From an uncultured Kiritimatiellota bacterium (lineage in GTDB: Bacteria; Verrucomicrobiota; Kiritimatiellia; RFP12; UBA1067): a stretch of DNA of 64,000 nucleotides. The notes beneath the pieces were generated by a model. That model did no database searches. It worked only from the letters and a program-made list of their open reading frames with translations, and had not been told where the DNA came from. Position 1 is the stretch's first letter, and every line of letters begins with the position of its first letter. Below, in pieces: positions 50,903 through 59,549 of this stretch. The position numbers were made by a program, and so were the translations under genes. The stretch covers positions 1 to 64,000 of the forward strand of contig CAKTUI010000001.1 in the NCBI GenBank assembly GCA_934621385.1, read 5' to 3'.

Positions 50903-52222
50903 ATGAACAGTCTCGCGAAGAAGTTGAACGAAACCCTCGGCGATGCCGTGGATTTTCTCTCACCCGTCGGCCGTCGGATGTTCTTTCCCTATGGCGGTAT
51001 TCTTGGTCAGGGAGCGGAAGCCAAGAAGTGCGAAATCAACGCAACGATTGGCATGGCGTTTGAGGAAGATGGTACGCCGCTCGTCATGGATTGCTTCAAC
51101 AAAAACACGGCGCTCGGCAAGAAGGCCTTTCTCTATGCGGGCAGTTTTGGGTTGCCGAAACTGCGCGAACTTTGGCGCGAGATGGAGATTAAGAAGAATC
51201 CCTCGCTCAAGGGTGTCAGGTTCTCCAACCCGGTTGTCACGAACGCTCTGACGCACGGTTTGCGCATCGCGGCGGAACTTTTTGCCGCGCCCGAGGACGA
51301 ACTGGTCGTGCCAGATCTCTTCTGGGACAACTATGAGCTGATTTTCGGCGAGGCCGCCGGGTGCGGAATCAGGACGTTCAACACCTTCAAGAAGGGTTCG
51401 TTTGACGCGGCCGCGATGAAGCAGGCCTTGTTGGCCCCTGCCAAGGGAAAGAAGATCCTGATCCTCAACTTCCCGAACAATCCGACCGGCTATACGGCAA
51501 CCGTTGAGGATGCGAAGAAGATTGTCGCGGCCGTCAAGTCCGTTGCCCGCAAGGGGACGAAAGTCGTCGTCGTCCTTGACGATGCCTACTTCGGTCTCGT
51601 CTATGAGAAGGGCATCCATGAGGAGTCGCTTTTCGCCGAATTTGCCGCGCTCGACAAGAACGTGCTGGCTGTGAAGCTGGACGGCACGACGAAGGAGGAC
51701 TATGTGTGGGGCCTCCGCGTCGGTTTCATCACCTTTGCGTTCAAGGGTGCGACGGACGATCAGCTGAAGGCCCTTGAGGCAAAGGCGGCGGGTGATGTGC
51801 GCAGCTGCATCTCGAATGCGTCCTCCATCGGTCAGCATATGGCGATTGCCGCTTATTCCGACCCCGGCTATGCGAGGCAGAAGCGCGAGAAATACGCCGT
51901 CCTGCGCAAGCGTTACATGGAAATCCGCCGCATCCTGAAGAAGCACATCGAGTATGCGGACTTCTTTGAGGTCATGCCGTTCAACAGCGGCTACTTCATG
52001 TGCGTCAAGCCGATTGGCGTGGAAGCGGAGGCTGTGCGTCGTCGTCTTATTGAGGAGTATTCGACGGGTACGATTGTTCTGTCGGGTTTGATTCGCCTCG
52101 CCTTCTCGACGATTCCGAAGGAGAAGCTCGACACGCTCTTCGAGAATGTGGCGAATGCCATTGCGGATTTGCTGCCGGTTGAGGAGTGCTGCTGTGAGTG
52201 CTCCCACAAGGCGGCTAAGTAG
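50903..52222 (+). CDS. PLP-dependent class I/II aminotransferase
   Basis: A 439-residue fold-type I aminotransferase. VVPDLFWDNYELIF (pyridine-ring region), LNFPNNPTGYTATVEDA (about 186-202), VVLDDAYFGLVYEKG and KLDGTTKEDYVWGLRVGF (candidate Schiff-base Lys about residue 271) are seen. The order suits an aspartate/aromatic or alanine-type transaminase, but the substrate cannot be assigned. A Cys-rich tail (EECCCECSHK) is odd. The ATG lies 10 nt after a TATAAT box with no Shine-Dalgarno site. Confidence 0.82.
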   Translation: MNSLAKKLNETLGDAVDFLSPVGRRMFFPYGGILGQGAEAKKCEINATIGMAFEEDGTPLVMDCFNKNTALGKKAFLYAGSFGLPKLRELWREMEIKKNPSLKGVRFSNPVVTNALTHGLRIAAELFAAPEDELVVPDLFWDNYELIFGEAAGCGIRTFNTFKKGSFDAAAMKQALLAPAKGKKILILNFPNNPTGYTATVEDAKKIVAAVKSVARKGTKVVVVLDDAYFGLVYEKGIHEESLFAEFAALDKNVLAVKLDGTTKEDYVWGLRVGFITFAFKGATDDQLKALEAKAAGDVRSCISNASSIGQHMAIAAYSDPGYARQKREKYAVLRKRYMEIRRILKKHIEYADFFEVMPFNSGYFMCVKPIGVEAEAVRRRLIEEYSTGTIVLSGLIRLAFSTIPKEKLDTLFENVANAIADLLPVEECCCECSHKAAK

Positions 52223-52248
52223 GTAAACCAAAGGAAAGGGAAGAGAAT

Positions 52249-53787
52249 ATGAAGAGGTTGCTCGTAGTCGCGGCACTTTGTGCCGCGTGGACTGTCGGTG
52301 CGAACCCGACCAAGGTCTTGTCCGTCCAGTTTGCGGACACGACGGCGTGCATCAAGGCCTTTGCCAAGCTCGGTGAGCATTGCGGCATTGCCATGCTTGG
52401 GCCGATGGTGGCACCGCAGGTGGCGAACAATCCGATTGCACAGTTTCTCGGGCCGATGCGTGAGAATTCGAGCGCACTGCTGTTGGGCTACATTCCCGAA
52501 TCGGCACTGAATACGAGCAATGCCCTCGACAACCTCAACTATGCGATTCTCTATCCTGTTCGTCGGACAAAGGCGAAATTCCTTGCCGACCATCCGGGGT
52601 CGGTTGAGACGAACGGACTCATTATCGCACGCAACCCACGGGGCGAGAAGTACTATCTCGCCTTCTCGAAGGACGGTCAGTGGGTGGCCACGGCGCGGTA
52701 TGAGGCGTTCATCGGCCCGGCGCTGACGGAAATCGATGCCGCCCAGCAGGCGATGGATGGTGATGTCATTCGTGCCAGAGTCACCGAGCTCAAGGGGTTC
52801 AGCCTCGCGGTGCGTGGCACGGCAACTCCCACCCATGAGACGAATGCGGTCGAGCAGGTTCAGATTGACGCGGTGCGGGAGCTTCTTCAGGATATAGCCT
52901 CCATTGACATCGGCTTGCGGGTCAACGACTTGGGAGTTGACTTCCGCGGTCGTCTGGTGCCGCGTTCGGGGTCGGGCCTGTCCAAGATGGGGAGGACTGT
53001 CCTCGGGAAGGGGCCTCTTGACTTCGCCGATGCGGGCGCGATGGGAGCGCAGGCCGGAACGGAAGACGCGTTCCAGCCGGGTGATGAGATGCTCGATACT
53101 GACAAGGTGGATGAAGTCCTTGCGAAGTACGGCATGAGCCTTTTGGCACTGGGCGTGGATGTTTCGGAGAAGGATCGCACCCTGTCGGTGGTGCTGGACA
53201 TTGTGCCGCTGGTTGCTGGACTCAAGACGAATGAACTCTTCAAGGCGGATGCCCCGAAGGTCAGGGAACTCTTCGATGAACTGAAGGCGAAGGCGCGTTT
53301 CATGCTTGAAGAGAATGGCATGAAGGATGTCTGTCTGCGCGCACAATTCGGCGTCAAGGGCGTGAAGGCTTCGGTTTCGCCCGCCGAGCGCTATGCGCGG
53401 ACATTGCCCGAGGTGGCCGACAAGCCCGTCTTTTCTGCCTCGTGCTACTCGTTTTACGAGTTGCTGAAGGCGTGGCTTCCGCAGTTGGTGGATGCCGGAC
53501 TTCTCGGCGAGGACGAGCAGGTGCAGGTCCTGAATCCGATGTCGGCGGCCCTTCCGCCGCCTGGCAATGGTGGAACGGCTGGTGCGATGTGGCGTGAGGA
53601 GGAGGACATCTGTTATCAGGTTCGAATTTCAAAGGACGAGTTCAAGTGCTGTGCCCTGGCGTCCCAGATCTTTGCGGTGTTGCAGCCGAACGGCGTTCTC
53701 GGTGACGACGACGATTGCGATGACGACACCGAGGATGACTTTATCGAGGATGACGACGACGAGACCTCTGAGGACGATGAGGATTGA
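52249..53787 (+). CDS. exported protein of unknown function with acidic tail
   Basis: A 512-residue protein with a signal peptide (MKRLLVVAALCAAWTVGA). No family is recognised. The body is alpha/beta with several short repeats of hydrophobic and charged segments. The last 35 residues are almost all Asp/Glu (GDDDDCDDDTEDDFIEDDDD...), a possible cation-binding or disordered tail. AAAGGAAAGGGAAGAG precedes the ATG. The end overlaps ispE by 11 bp. Confidence 0.7.
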   Translation: MKRLLVVAALCAAWTVGANPTKVLSVQFADTTACIKAFAKLGEHCGIAMLGPMVAPQVANNPIAQFLGPMRENSSALLLGYIPESALNTSNALDNLNYAILYPVRRTKAKFLADHPGSVETNGLIIARNPRGEKYYLAFSKDGQWVATARYEAFIGPALTEIDAAQQAMDGDVIRARVTELKGFSLAVRGTATPTHETNAVEQVQIDAVRELLQDIASIDIGLRVNDLGVDFRGRLVPRSGSGLSKMGRTVLGKGPLDFADAGAMGAQAGTEDAFQPGDEMLDTDKVDEVLAKYGMSLLALGVDVSEKDRTLSVVLDIVPLVAGLKTNELFKADAPKVRELFDELKAKARFMLEENGMKDVCLRAQFGVKGVKASVSPAERYARTLPEVADKPVFSASCYSFYELLKAWLPQLVDAGLLGEDEQVQVLNPMSAALPPPGNGGTAGAMWREEEDICYQVRISKDEFKCCALASQIFAVLQPNGVLGDDDDCDDDTEDDFIEDDDDETSEDDED

Positions 53788-54607
53788 GGCCTGCGCCAAG
53801 GTCAACTTAACGCTTGAGGTCTTCGGAGTCCGGGCGGACGGATATCATGCCCTCCGCTCGCTTGTTGCCCCGATTTCGCTTGCTGACAGTCTTGAGATTG
53901 TGGAGGCGGACGGTCTCACATGCGATACGGGGTATGCGGACGATCTCTGCCTGAAGGCGGCGCGTGTTCTGGCGGAATCCGTCGGCAACCCGTCCCTTGG
54001 CGCGGCGATTCATGTCGAGAAGCGCATCCCGGCCGGCGGTGGGCTTGGCGGCGGCAGTGCGGATGCAGCGGCCACGCTCGTCGCTCTCAACGAGATGTGG
54101 AGACTCGGGAAGTCGCGTCGTCAATTGGCCGAGCTTGGCGCGGCAGTTGGTAGCGATGTGCCGGCATTGGTCCTTGGCGGGGCGGTTCTGATGGAGGGGC
54201 GCGGTGAAATCGTCACTCCTTTCCCGTTGTCTCATGAACTGAACCTCGTGCTGGCGAATCCGGGCGTGGCGTGTCCGACGGGCGAAGTTTATTCGAATTA
54301 CCGTCCACGCGTGACAGATGACCTTTCAATAGTGTATAATATGCGCTCAGCCATTGAATCCGGCGACTGGCGGCGGGTTGCGGCGGCGATGATGAACGAT
54401 CTTCAGCCGACGGCGATTGCGCTTCACCCGGAGGTTGGCGCGGCACTTCGGGCGATGGAATCGGCCGGGGTTGAGCGTGCGCTGATGAGTGGCAGTGGAT
54501 CGACTGTCTTCGGTCTCGTCCCGAATGAAGTGCGGGGACGCGAAATTGCGGCACTTCTGAACGCGAAAGGCCTGCGGGCCTGGAGCGCTCACACGATTGT
54601 CCCGTGA
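53777..54607 (+). CDS. ispE: 4-diphosphocytidyl-2-C-methyl-D-erythritol kinase
   Basis: A 276-residue GHMP kinase of the MEP isoprenoid pathway. CAKVNLTLEVFGVRADGYHALRS (substrate-binding N-terminus), the ATP loop IPAGGGLGGGSADAAA (about 83-98) and the C-terminal MSGSGSTVFG motif are present. ATG 53777 sits inside the preceding acidic-tail coding region. The last 10 bases of the CDS overlap the 5' end of tRNA-Gln, and a consensus promoter lies within it at 54311-54340. Confidence 0.94.
   Translation: MRIEACAKVNLTLEVFGVRADGYHALRSLVAPISLADSLEIVEADGLTCDTGYADDLCLKAARVLAESVGNPSLGAAIHVEKRIPAGGGLGGGSADAAATLVALNEMWRLGKSRRQLAELGAAVGSDVPALVLGGAVLMEGRGEIVTPFPLSHELNLVLANPGVACPTGEVYSNYRPRVTDDLSIVYNMRSAIESGDWRRVAAAMMNDLQPTAIALHPEVGAALRAMESAGVERALMSGSGSTVFGLVPNEVRGREIAALLNAKGLRAWSAHTIVP
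54311..54340 (+). promoter_or_regulatory. intragenic promoter within ispE, upstream of tRNA-Gln
   Basis: GTGACA (54311-54316), an 18-bp spacer and TATAAT (54335-54340) followed by ATGCGCTC, the same downstream sequence as at the rpmJ promoter. It could supply tRNA-Gln and the djlA-like/tyrA genes. Confidence 0.5.
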
Positions 54608-54671
54608 TGTAATGGCAGCATAGGGGTTTTTGATACCCTTCGAAGTGGTTCGAATCCACTCGGGACAACCA
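54598..54671 (+). tRNA. tRNA-Gln(UUG)
   Basis: Acceptor TGTCCCG (54598-54604) pairs with CGGGACA (54661-54667), then A and encoded CCA. Anticodon stem GGGGT/ACCCT encloses TTTTGAT, giving TTG. GTTCGAATCC T-arm is present. The first 10 bases overlap the ispE coding sequence. Confidence 0.92.
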
Positions 54672-54692
54672 TCAGGAACTGAACTTTTCGAC

Positions 54693-55517
54693 ATGGGACT
54701 TAAGGGCATCGCAATTGGCGGTATGATGGGGTTCTTCTTCGGGGGACCCCTTGGCGCATTGTTTGGTGCCGTTCTTGGGAATGGTGTTGAGCGGAAGTTC
54801 TCCTTTTCGGACAAAGTGTCGTTTAGCCAGCAACTTGGCCGTGTGGTTGGGTCGGGCATTTCGTCTGCTGATGGGCGGCGGCGCGATTTCATCTTCTGTG
54901 CCAGCGCGGCGGCGATGCTTGCAAAGATGGCCAAGGCTGATGGTCGCGTCTCCCGTGAGGAAATCGCGTCCGTCGAGCAGGCTTTCCGTCGCCTTGGCTT
55001 CACGCCCGAGGCGCGCGAAATCGCCATTGACGTCTTCAGGAAGGCGAAGGACGATGCCCACACCATCTACGAGTATGCCGGGGAGTTCGCGGCATCCGTC
55101 GGCTCGGTTGAAATCCGCGAAATCTTCTATGAACTCCTGTGGGATCTCGCTTGTTCGGATGGCGTGGTTGGGTCTGTGGAACTGGAAATCCTCCGGCGCA
55201 TTCCCGTCGCGCTGAGCATTCGCCCCCACTGGTTCAGCCTTTTCGCTTCCGAACGTCTTGCCGGTAGTCAGGCGTGGCATGAAAGCGCATCGAGGACAGA
55301 ACGCAATGCGCTGGTGGAGGCCTATTCGATCTTGGGCGTTGACGCTTCGGTCAGCGACGCGGCGGTTCGCAAGGCCTATCATGAAAAGGCGAAGCGGTAT
55401 CATCCCGATACTCTTCGGGCGCAGGGACTGCCAGACGAGATGGTCAGCAAGGCGACGGACATGATGGCCAAGGTCAATGCGGCCTGGGAGGCAATTAAGG
55501 AGGCGCGGCACTTATGA
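54693..55517 (+). CDS. DjlA-like co-chaperone (TerB-like plus J domain)
   Basis: A 274-residue protein. A Gly-rich hydrophobic N-terminus (GIAIGGMMGFFFGGPLGALFGAVLG) may insert in the membrane. A TerB/DjlA-like helical domain follows (about 65-190, AKMAKADGRVSREEI and DGVVGSVELEIL). A C-terminal J domain (about 205-270) contains YHPDTL with the HPD triad needed to stimulate DnaK. ATG 54693 is the first in-frame start after tRNA-Gln. Confidence 0.85.
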   Translation: MGLKGIAIGGMMGFFFGGPLGALFGAVLGNGVERKFSFSDKVSFSQQLGRVVGSGISSADGRRRDFIFCASAAAMLAKMAKADGRVSREEIASVEQAFRRLGFTPEAREIAIDVFRKAKDDAHTIYEYAGEFAASVGSVEIREIFYELLWDLACSDGVVGSVELEILRRIPVALSIRPHWFSLFASERLAGSQAWHESASRTERNALVEAYSILGVDASVSDAAVRKAYHEKAKRYHPDTLRAQGLPDEMVSKATDMMAKVNAAWEAIKEARHL

Positions 55518-56314
55518 GGACGGGGAAAGCACTGAATGTTTCGGTCGTGGGCAAGGGTCTGATTGGCGGGTCAATCGTCAAGGCCGCGCTCCGGGCGGGC
55601 CATCGGGCGGTGGCGACAGACAAGGGTGAGCGTCCGCAAGTTGTCGAGGCGGATGTCGTCTTTGTCGCCGTGCCACCTGCCGCCGTCGTGGGCGTGGTGG
55701 ATGCAATTGTTCCTGACCTGAAGAAGGGCGCGATTGTCGTGGATGTGACGGGCGTGAAGTCGTTTGTCTATGAGGCGTGCCAGAAATACGCGTATTCCAC
55801 CGATTTCGTCTTCGTCGGGGGCCATCCCATGGCCGGAAAGGAGCGCACGGGCTGGGACAATGCATCCGCCGACCTGTTTGACGGCGCATCCATGATTCTT
55901 GTGCCCTATCCGACCTACGGTCGCGCTCCGCTGGATCTGTTGGAGGGGCTTTGCCGCGACTTGGGCTTTGCGCGGGTCGTCTATACCGATCCGCGCCATC
56001 ATGATGAGATGATTGCGTTTACGAGCCAGCTGTGCCATTTGATTTCCTCGGCCTATGTGCGAGAGCCGCTGGCGCAGGATCATGTGGGGTATTCGGCGGG
56101 CAGTTTCCGCGACATGGCGCGGGTCGGTGCACCTGATCCCAATGTCTGGACGGATCTCTTTATGCTCAATTGTGCGGCACTTTTGCCTGTTCTGGACCGC
56201 TATATCGCCCGCTTGCAGGATTTCCATACGGCACTTGCCGAGGGCGATCGAGCACGGCTTCATCAGGCCCTTGAGGAGGGTGTCCTCGCCAAGGCGAAAC
56301 TTCCATCGGCGTGA
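55514..56314 (+). CDS. tyrA: prephenate dehydrogenase
   Basis: A 266-residue TyrA-family NAD(P)-dependent dehydrogenase making 4-hydroxyphenylpyruvate (or arogenate to tyrosine). The Rossmann motif VVGKGLIGGSIVKA is near residues 11-24, the substrate region GGHPMAGKERTGWDNA near 97-112, and HHDEMIAFTSQLCHLISSA near 162-180. Overlaps the djlA-like gene by 4 bp. No chorismate mutase domain is fused. Confidence 0.92.
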   Translation: MRTGKALNVSVVGKGLIGGSIVKAALRAGHRAVATDKGERPQVVEADVVFVAVPPAAVVGVVDAIVPDLKKGAIVVDVTGVKSFVYEACQKYAYSTDFVFVGGHPMAGKERTGWDNASADLFDGASMILVPYPTYGRAPLDLLEGLCRDLGFARVVYTDPRHHDEMIAFTSQLCHLISSAYVREPLAQDHVGYSAGSFRDMARVGAPDPNVWTDLFMLNCAALLPVLDRYIARLQDFHTALAEGDRARLHQALEEGVLAKAKLPSA

Positions 56315-56334
56315 TGCCGCGCCTGTCGGGTTTG

Positions 56335-56418
56335 CTAAGTGCAAGTCGGGTGAGTTGCACTTAGCACGCACAAGAGTTGCCGTTAGTTTTCGCACGAGTT
56401 GCAGTTGAGACTCGCAAG
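56335..56418. repeat. GTTGCACTTAG word cluster
   Basis: CTAAGTGCAA (56335-56344) and TTGCACTTAG (56355-56364) are a perfect 10-bp inverted repeat. Variants GAGTTGCCGTTAG (56374-56386) and GAGTTGCAGTTGAGAC (from 56396) follow. The last matches the cluster at 39,870. Confidence 0.75.
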
Positions 56419-56517
56419 GACGGGGGCTAAGCCCCGACCCCCGCAAACTGCCGCGCATTGGGGTGGAATTGGCTTTTCGGAGGCGAGAGGCGCGGCGGAT
56501 TGAATCTGCCGCGTGTG

Positions 56518-58704
56518 TTATGAGAAGATCTGGCTGAGGTCGCTTCCGTCCGCCGAGAGGACGAAGACGGGGGATGGGACATCGGAGAGGTCGGCCCGGA
56601 GGTGCTCAATGTAGCCGCCGTAGGTGGAGGGGCTTTCGCCATCCTTCGGTGGGCGCAGTCCGATGAGGGATAGTGCGGCATCGGACGAGTGGCGGGCGAG
56701 GACTTCCGTGAAGGGTCGTCCGTCGGTGTCGATAATGCGCGTTTCGGTTTCGATGCGGGCCGAAGAGAGAAAGTCCGCCAACTGGGCGTGGGCCTGCTCA
56801 CCCGTGCGGTTGTGGACGAGCATATTGACGCGCAGGGGATGCCGTCGCCAGCTGTCGTTTCGGCGCAGAAGGACGGCGAGGGCCAGCATGAGTGCGCCGT
56901 TGTTGCCGCCGCCGCGCCACCAGAGGTCAATGACTCCGTCGAGGGGAGCACTGTTAGCCGTCCCGACGACGAGAACATTGCGTTTCTCGCGGACGCAGTC
57001 TGCAATCAGCCCCGTAAATTCCGCCGCGTGGTCGGGGGCGGGCTGTCCGACGAGGACGGTGTTTGGCACGAGCGGGCCGAAACCGTAGGTTCGGATGATT
57101 TCCGAAATGCCGGCCCAGGTGTCGTTCGTGCGGCACAGGAGGGGGACGAGTTCAAGATCCATATTGGATCCCGTGCGTCGGACGGCATCCTGGAGTGTCG
57201 CCGTGTCGAGCGTCGTCCCCGAATCGGGCAGGAGGCTTGCAAGCGTGACGAAACTGCGTCCGCCCGAGATGGCCTTGGCGAGTTGCAGGAGCCGCGGATT
57301 CTGGACGGGCAGTCGGGAGAAGACGAGGAGGTTCGGTCGCCAGTTTCGCTCCGCATGGTCATCGTTCGCGAGCCGACGGAAGGCGAAACGCACGAGCGCG
57401 GCCATCAGTCCGGTGCGTAGGTCGCCGAACTGGACGCGGAGTTGCCGCCGTTTGACGAGCGCGTAAATCGCGAATTCGCAGGCAAGTGCTGTGAAGGTCC
57501 AGCCCGAACTGATCATGAACATGGCTCCCACGCAACCGGCAAAGCCGAGAATGGGGAAGATGGCGCGGACGCGGAATGTCGGGCGCCACGAGGGGTTCGC
57601 CAACAGTTCCTCCGCTGCTGCCGCGAAGTTGAGGAGCGCGTAGGTCGAGAGATTGAACAGCGTCAGGATGGGGGCGATGATGTTGATATCCCCGAGGGCA
57701 ATGCCGACGGCGGCGAGTGCAAAGCAGAGAAGGGAGGAGAGCCGAGGGTCGTCCGTCTTGCCGAATCCGCGTCCGAAGAAAGCGGGGAGAAGCCGGTCGC
57801 GGGCCAGGGCCTGGAGGACGCGTGGGGCGCAGAGAAAACTGCCGACGGCACTGGAGAGCGTCGCCGCCCACACGCCCAGCAGGATGAGGAACGGCCAACG
57901 GGCGCATTTCTGGAGGAGCATCGTATCGGCCCGAAGCCAGTCTGCATCGTCCACGAATGCCGTCAGGACAAGTGGAATTGCCATGTAGATGACATAGCCC
58001 GTGAGGACGGCGGCAATTGTGCCGCGTGGGATTGACTTGCTCGGGTTGCGCAGGTCGCCGGACATGCCGAGTCCGGACAAGATGCCAGTGACGGCCGGAA
58101 AGAAGACGGCGAAGACGGGCCAGAAGCCGAGTGAGGGTGTCGACGGGAGCGTGCCGGGCGGCGGCGGTTTGGGTGCCTGGCCAAGGAAGAATGAGATAAG
58201 TGAGAGGACAATCGCTCCCATGATGAAATACTGCGACTTAAGGGCAATATCGGCCGAGAGCGTCGACACGAGGGCGAGGATGCAAAGCGTGATGAGCCCG
58301 ACCGTTCTCGCGTCCCAGCCGGAGACGACGGGCAGGCCAGATTGCGTCAGGGCCTCGGCGAAGCCGGCGATGTAGAAGGATACGCCAATCGTCTGCGCCA
58401 GGACGAGGGGGATTCCGAGCGCGGCACCCGATTCGAGCCCAAGCGAGCGCGACAGCATGAAGTAGGCTCCGCCGCCCTTCATGCGCATATTGGTTGCAAG
58501 GGCGGAAATCGACAACCCCGTCAGGAGGGTGATGGAACTGCCGATTGTGACGAGGAGAAGGGCGTTGGCGAGCCCCACATTGCCGATCATCCAGCCGAAG
58601 CGCAGGTACATGACCACGCCGATAATCGTCAGGATGCTGGGCGTGAAGACCCCCTGAAAGGTTCCGAAGGCGTATCCGCCGGGTTGTTTTGTCTCGTCTG
58701 CCAT
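56518..58704 (-). CDS. SLC12-type (cation-chloride cotransporter-like) APC transporter
   Basis: A 728-residue membrane protein. Residues 15-410 contain about 12 transmembrane helices of the amino acid-polyamine-cation fold, starting GTFQGVFTPSILTIIGVVMYLRFGW, similar to Na-K-Cl/K-Cl cotransporters; KGGGAYFMLSRSLG is a conserved early segment. The C-terminal 290 residues are a soluble regulatory domain with two universal-stress-like halves. Ion or amino acid substrate is undetermined. GGAGG lies before the ATG and TATAAT (58731-58726, minus strand) supplies a promoter. Confidence 0.85.
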   Translation of the reverse strand: MADETKQPGGYAFGTFQGVFTPSILTIIGVVMYLRFGWMIGNVGLANALLLVTIGSSITLLTGLSISALATNMRMKGGGAYFMLSRSLGLESGAALGIPLVLAQTIGVSFYIAGFAEALTQSGLPVVSGWDARTVGLITLCILALVSTLSADIALKSQYFIMGAIVLSLISFFLGQAPKPPPPGTLPSTPSLGFWPVFAVFFPAVTGILSGLGMSGDLRNPSKSIPRGTIAAVLTGYVIYMAIPLVLTAFVDDADWLRADTMLLQKCARWPFLILLGVWAATLSSAVGSFLCAPRVLQALARDRLLPAFFGRGFGKTDDPRLSSLLCFALAAVGIALGDINIIAPILTLFNLSTYALLNFAAAAEELLANPSWRPTFRVRAIFPILGFAGCVGAMFMISSGWTFTALACEFAIYALVKRRQLRVQFGDLRTGLMAALVRFAFRRLANDDHAERNWRPNLLVFSRLPVQNPRLLQLAKAISGGRSFVTLASLLPDSGTTLDTATLQDAVRRTGSNMDLELVPLLCRTNDTWAGISEIIRTYGFGPLVPNTVLVGQPAPDHAAEFTGLIADCVREKRNVLVVGTANSAPLDGVIDLWWRGGGNNGALMLALAVLLRRNDSWRRHPLRVNMLVHNRTGEQAHAQLADFLSSARIETETRIIDTDGRPFTEVLARHSSDAALSLIGLRPPKDGESPSTYGGYIEHLRADLSDVPSPVFVLSADGSDLSQIFS

Positions 58705-58725
58705 CTGTGAAGACCTCCAAACGAG

Positions 58726-58731
58726 ATTATA
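58726..58731 (-). promoter_or_regulatory. -10 element of the SLC12-type gene
   Basis: TATAAT on the minus strand, 21 nt before the ATG, with no convincing -35 hexamer. GGAGG lies at 58718-58714. Confidence 0.5.
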
Positions 58732-58739
58732 TCAAAAAT

Positions 58740-59078
58740 GGGCGGACATTTGTTATTCCCTGCAGATTGCGCGGGGATTTGGACGGAGAAAGCCGCGGCG
58801 CGGCACGCTGAGGGGCGGCTTGAGACCCTGCGGGCGGACACAACAGGGCACGAAAACTGCCGCGTTGTGGTTGCCGCCCGTTCACGCTGGTGCTTTGATG
58901 GGCTGTCGTGCCAGCCCCCGAAGGTTCGGTTGCCCTTGCGGAAATTGCGATGAAAGCATCGTTTTTGGACTTTATCTCGGGTGTTTTCCCGAATGAAAGG
59001 CGTCGGAAGGGGCACTTGTGAGCCTTGCCTTCGCGGGGCGTGCGCATCGTCTGGTGTTCTGATGCCCAATGGACGGAG
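58740..59078. other. non-coding gap, first half
   Basis: Between the SLC12-type gene and the palindrome array no coding region is supported on either strand. GATGCCCA (59061-59068) has a near-complement ATGGGCAT at 59149-59156, bracketing the array. Confidence 0.5.
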
Positions 59079-59140
59079 ACTTACTGCGCAGTAAGTCAAA
59101 ACTTACTCCTGAGTAAGTCTGAACTTACTCCCGAGTAAGT
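59079..59140. repeat. three 18-bp palindromes at 22-bp period (operator-like array)
   Basis: ACTTACTGCGCAGTAAGT (59079-59096), ACTTACTCCTGAGTAAGT (59101-59118) and ACTTACTCCCGAGTAAGT (59123-59140). All share arms ACTTACT/AGTAAGT with different 4-nt centres and are separated by CAAA and CTGA. Start-to-start distance is exactly 22 bp. Confidence 0.9.
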
Positions 59141-59329
59141 TTCTTTCTGATGGGCATGGGAACTTGCTCCGATGGGCAGGTCTCGAATGGCGCGTCGGTT
59201 CGTCCGTCTGCCCCGCTGCCGAAGCGCGGTCTCTTTCGTTCGCCTATGGCCCGGATTCCGAGGGGGGCGGAGGCGTGTTCGCTGGGCATCGCCGAGTCCG
59301 TCAGTGCCGTTGGGGAGGATTAGGCAGGG

Positions 59330-59364
59330 GGTTGCGCAACCTAAGGGACGAGGCCTGCCGGACG
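59330..59364. repeat. interspersed 34-bp repeat, copy 2
   Basis: Starts with the palindrome GGTTGCGCAACC (59330-59341) and continues as the AAGGGACGAGGCCTGCCGG block shared with 50791-50824. Confidence 0.85.
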
Positions 59365-59480
59365 GCAAGCCGGCAAGACCATCCGCCGCGTTTCGGCCTG
59401 AGAACGGCCTGTTCCTCGTCTCGGGTGGGGGTGCGTGCGAAGTGTTGCAACCGTGGAAGCCGAGACCGAGCGACAACTTC

Positions 59481-59517
59481 GCGCAAACACTCGAGCGGGC
59501 GGTTTATGGTATAATAT
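59481..59517 (+). promoter_or_regulatory. promoter block of ileS, copy 2 of shared block
   Basis: TATAAT (59510-59515) with TGG upstream, 33/37 identical to 50858-50894. The leader to the ATG at 59550 is about 28 nt, too short for a T-box. Confidence 0.75.
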
Positions 59518-59549
59518 GCCAAGTTCAGTAGAAACGGAGCAAAGAAGAG

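Noticed and set aside
58738..58953. Small open frame between the SLC12-type gene and ileS
   Set aside because: No ribosome-binding site, and the start overlaps the promoter region of the opposite gene.
59079..59140. CRISPR array
   Set aside because: The units are palindromes with 4-nt spacers; CRISPR repeats need spacers of about 30 nt. No cas genes are present.
59516..59549. T-box leader for ileS
   Set aside because: The leader is about 28-34 nt and lacks the T-box AGGGTGGNACCGCG sequence.
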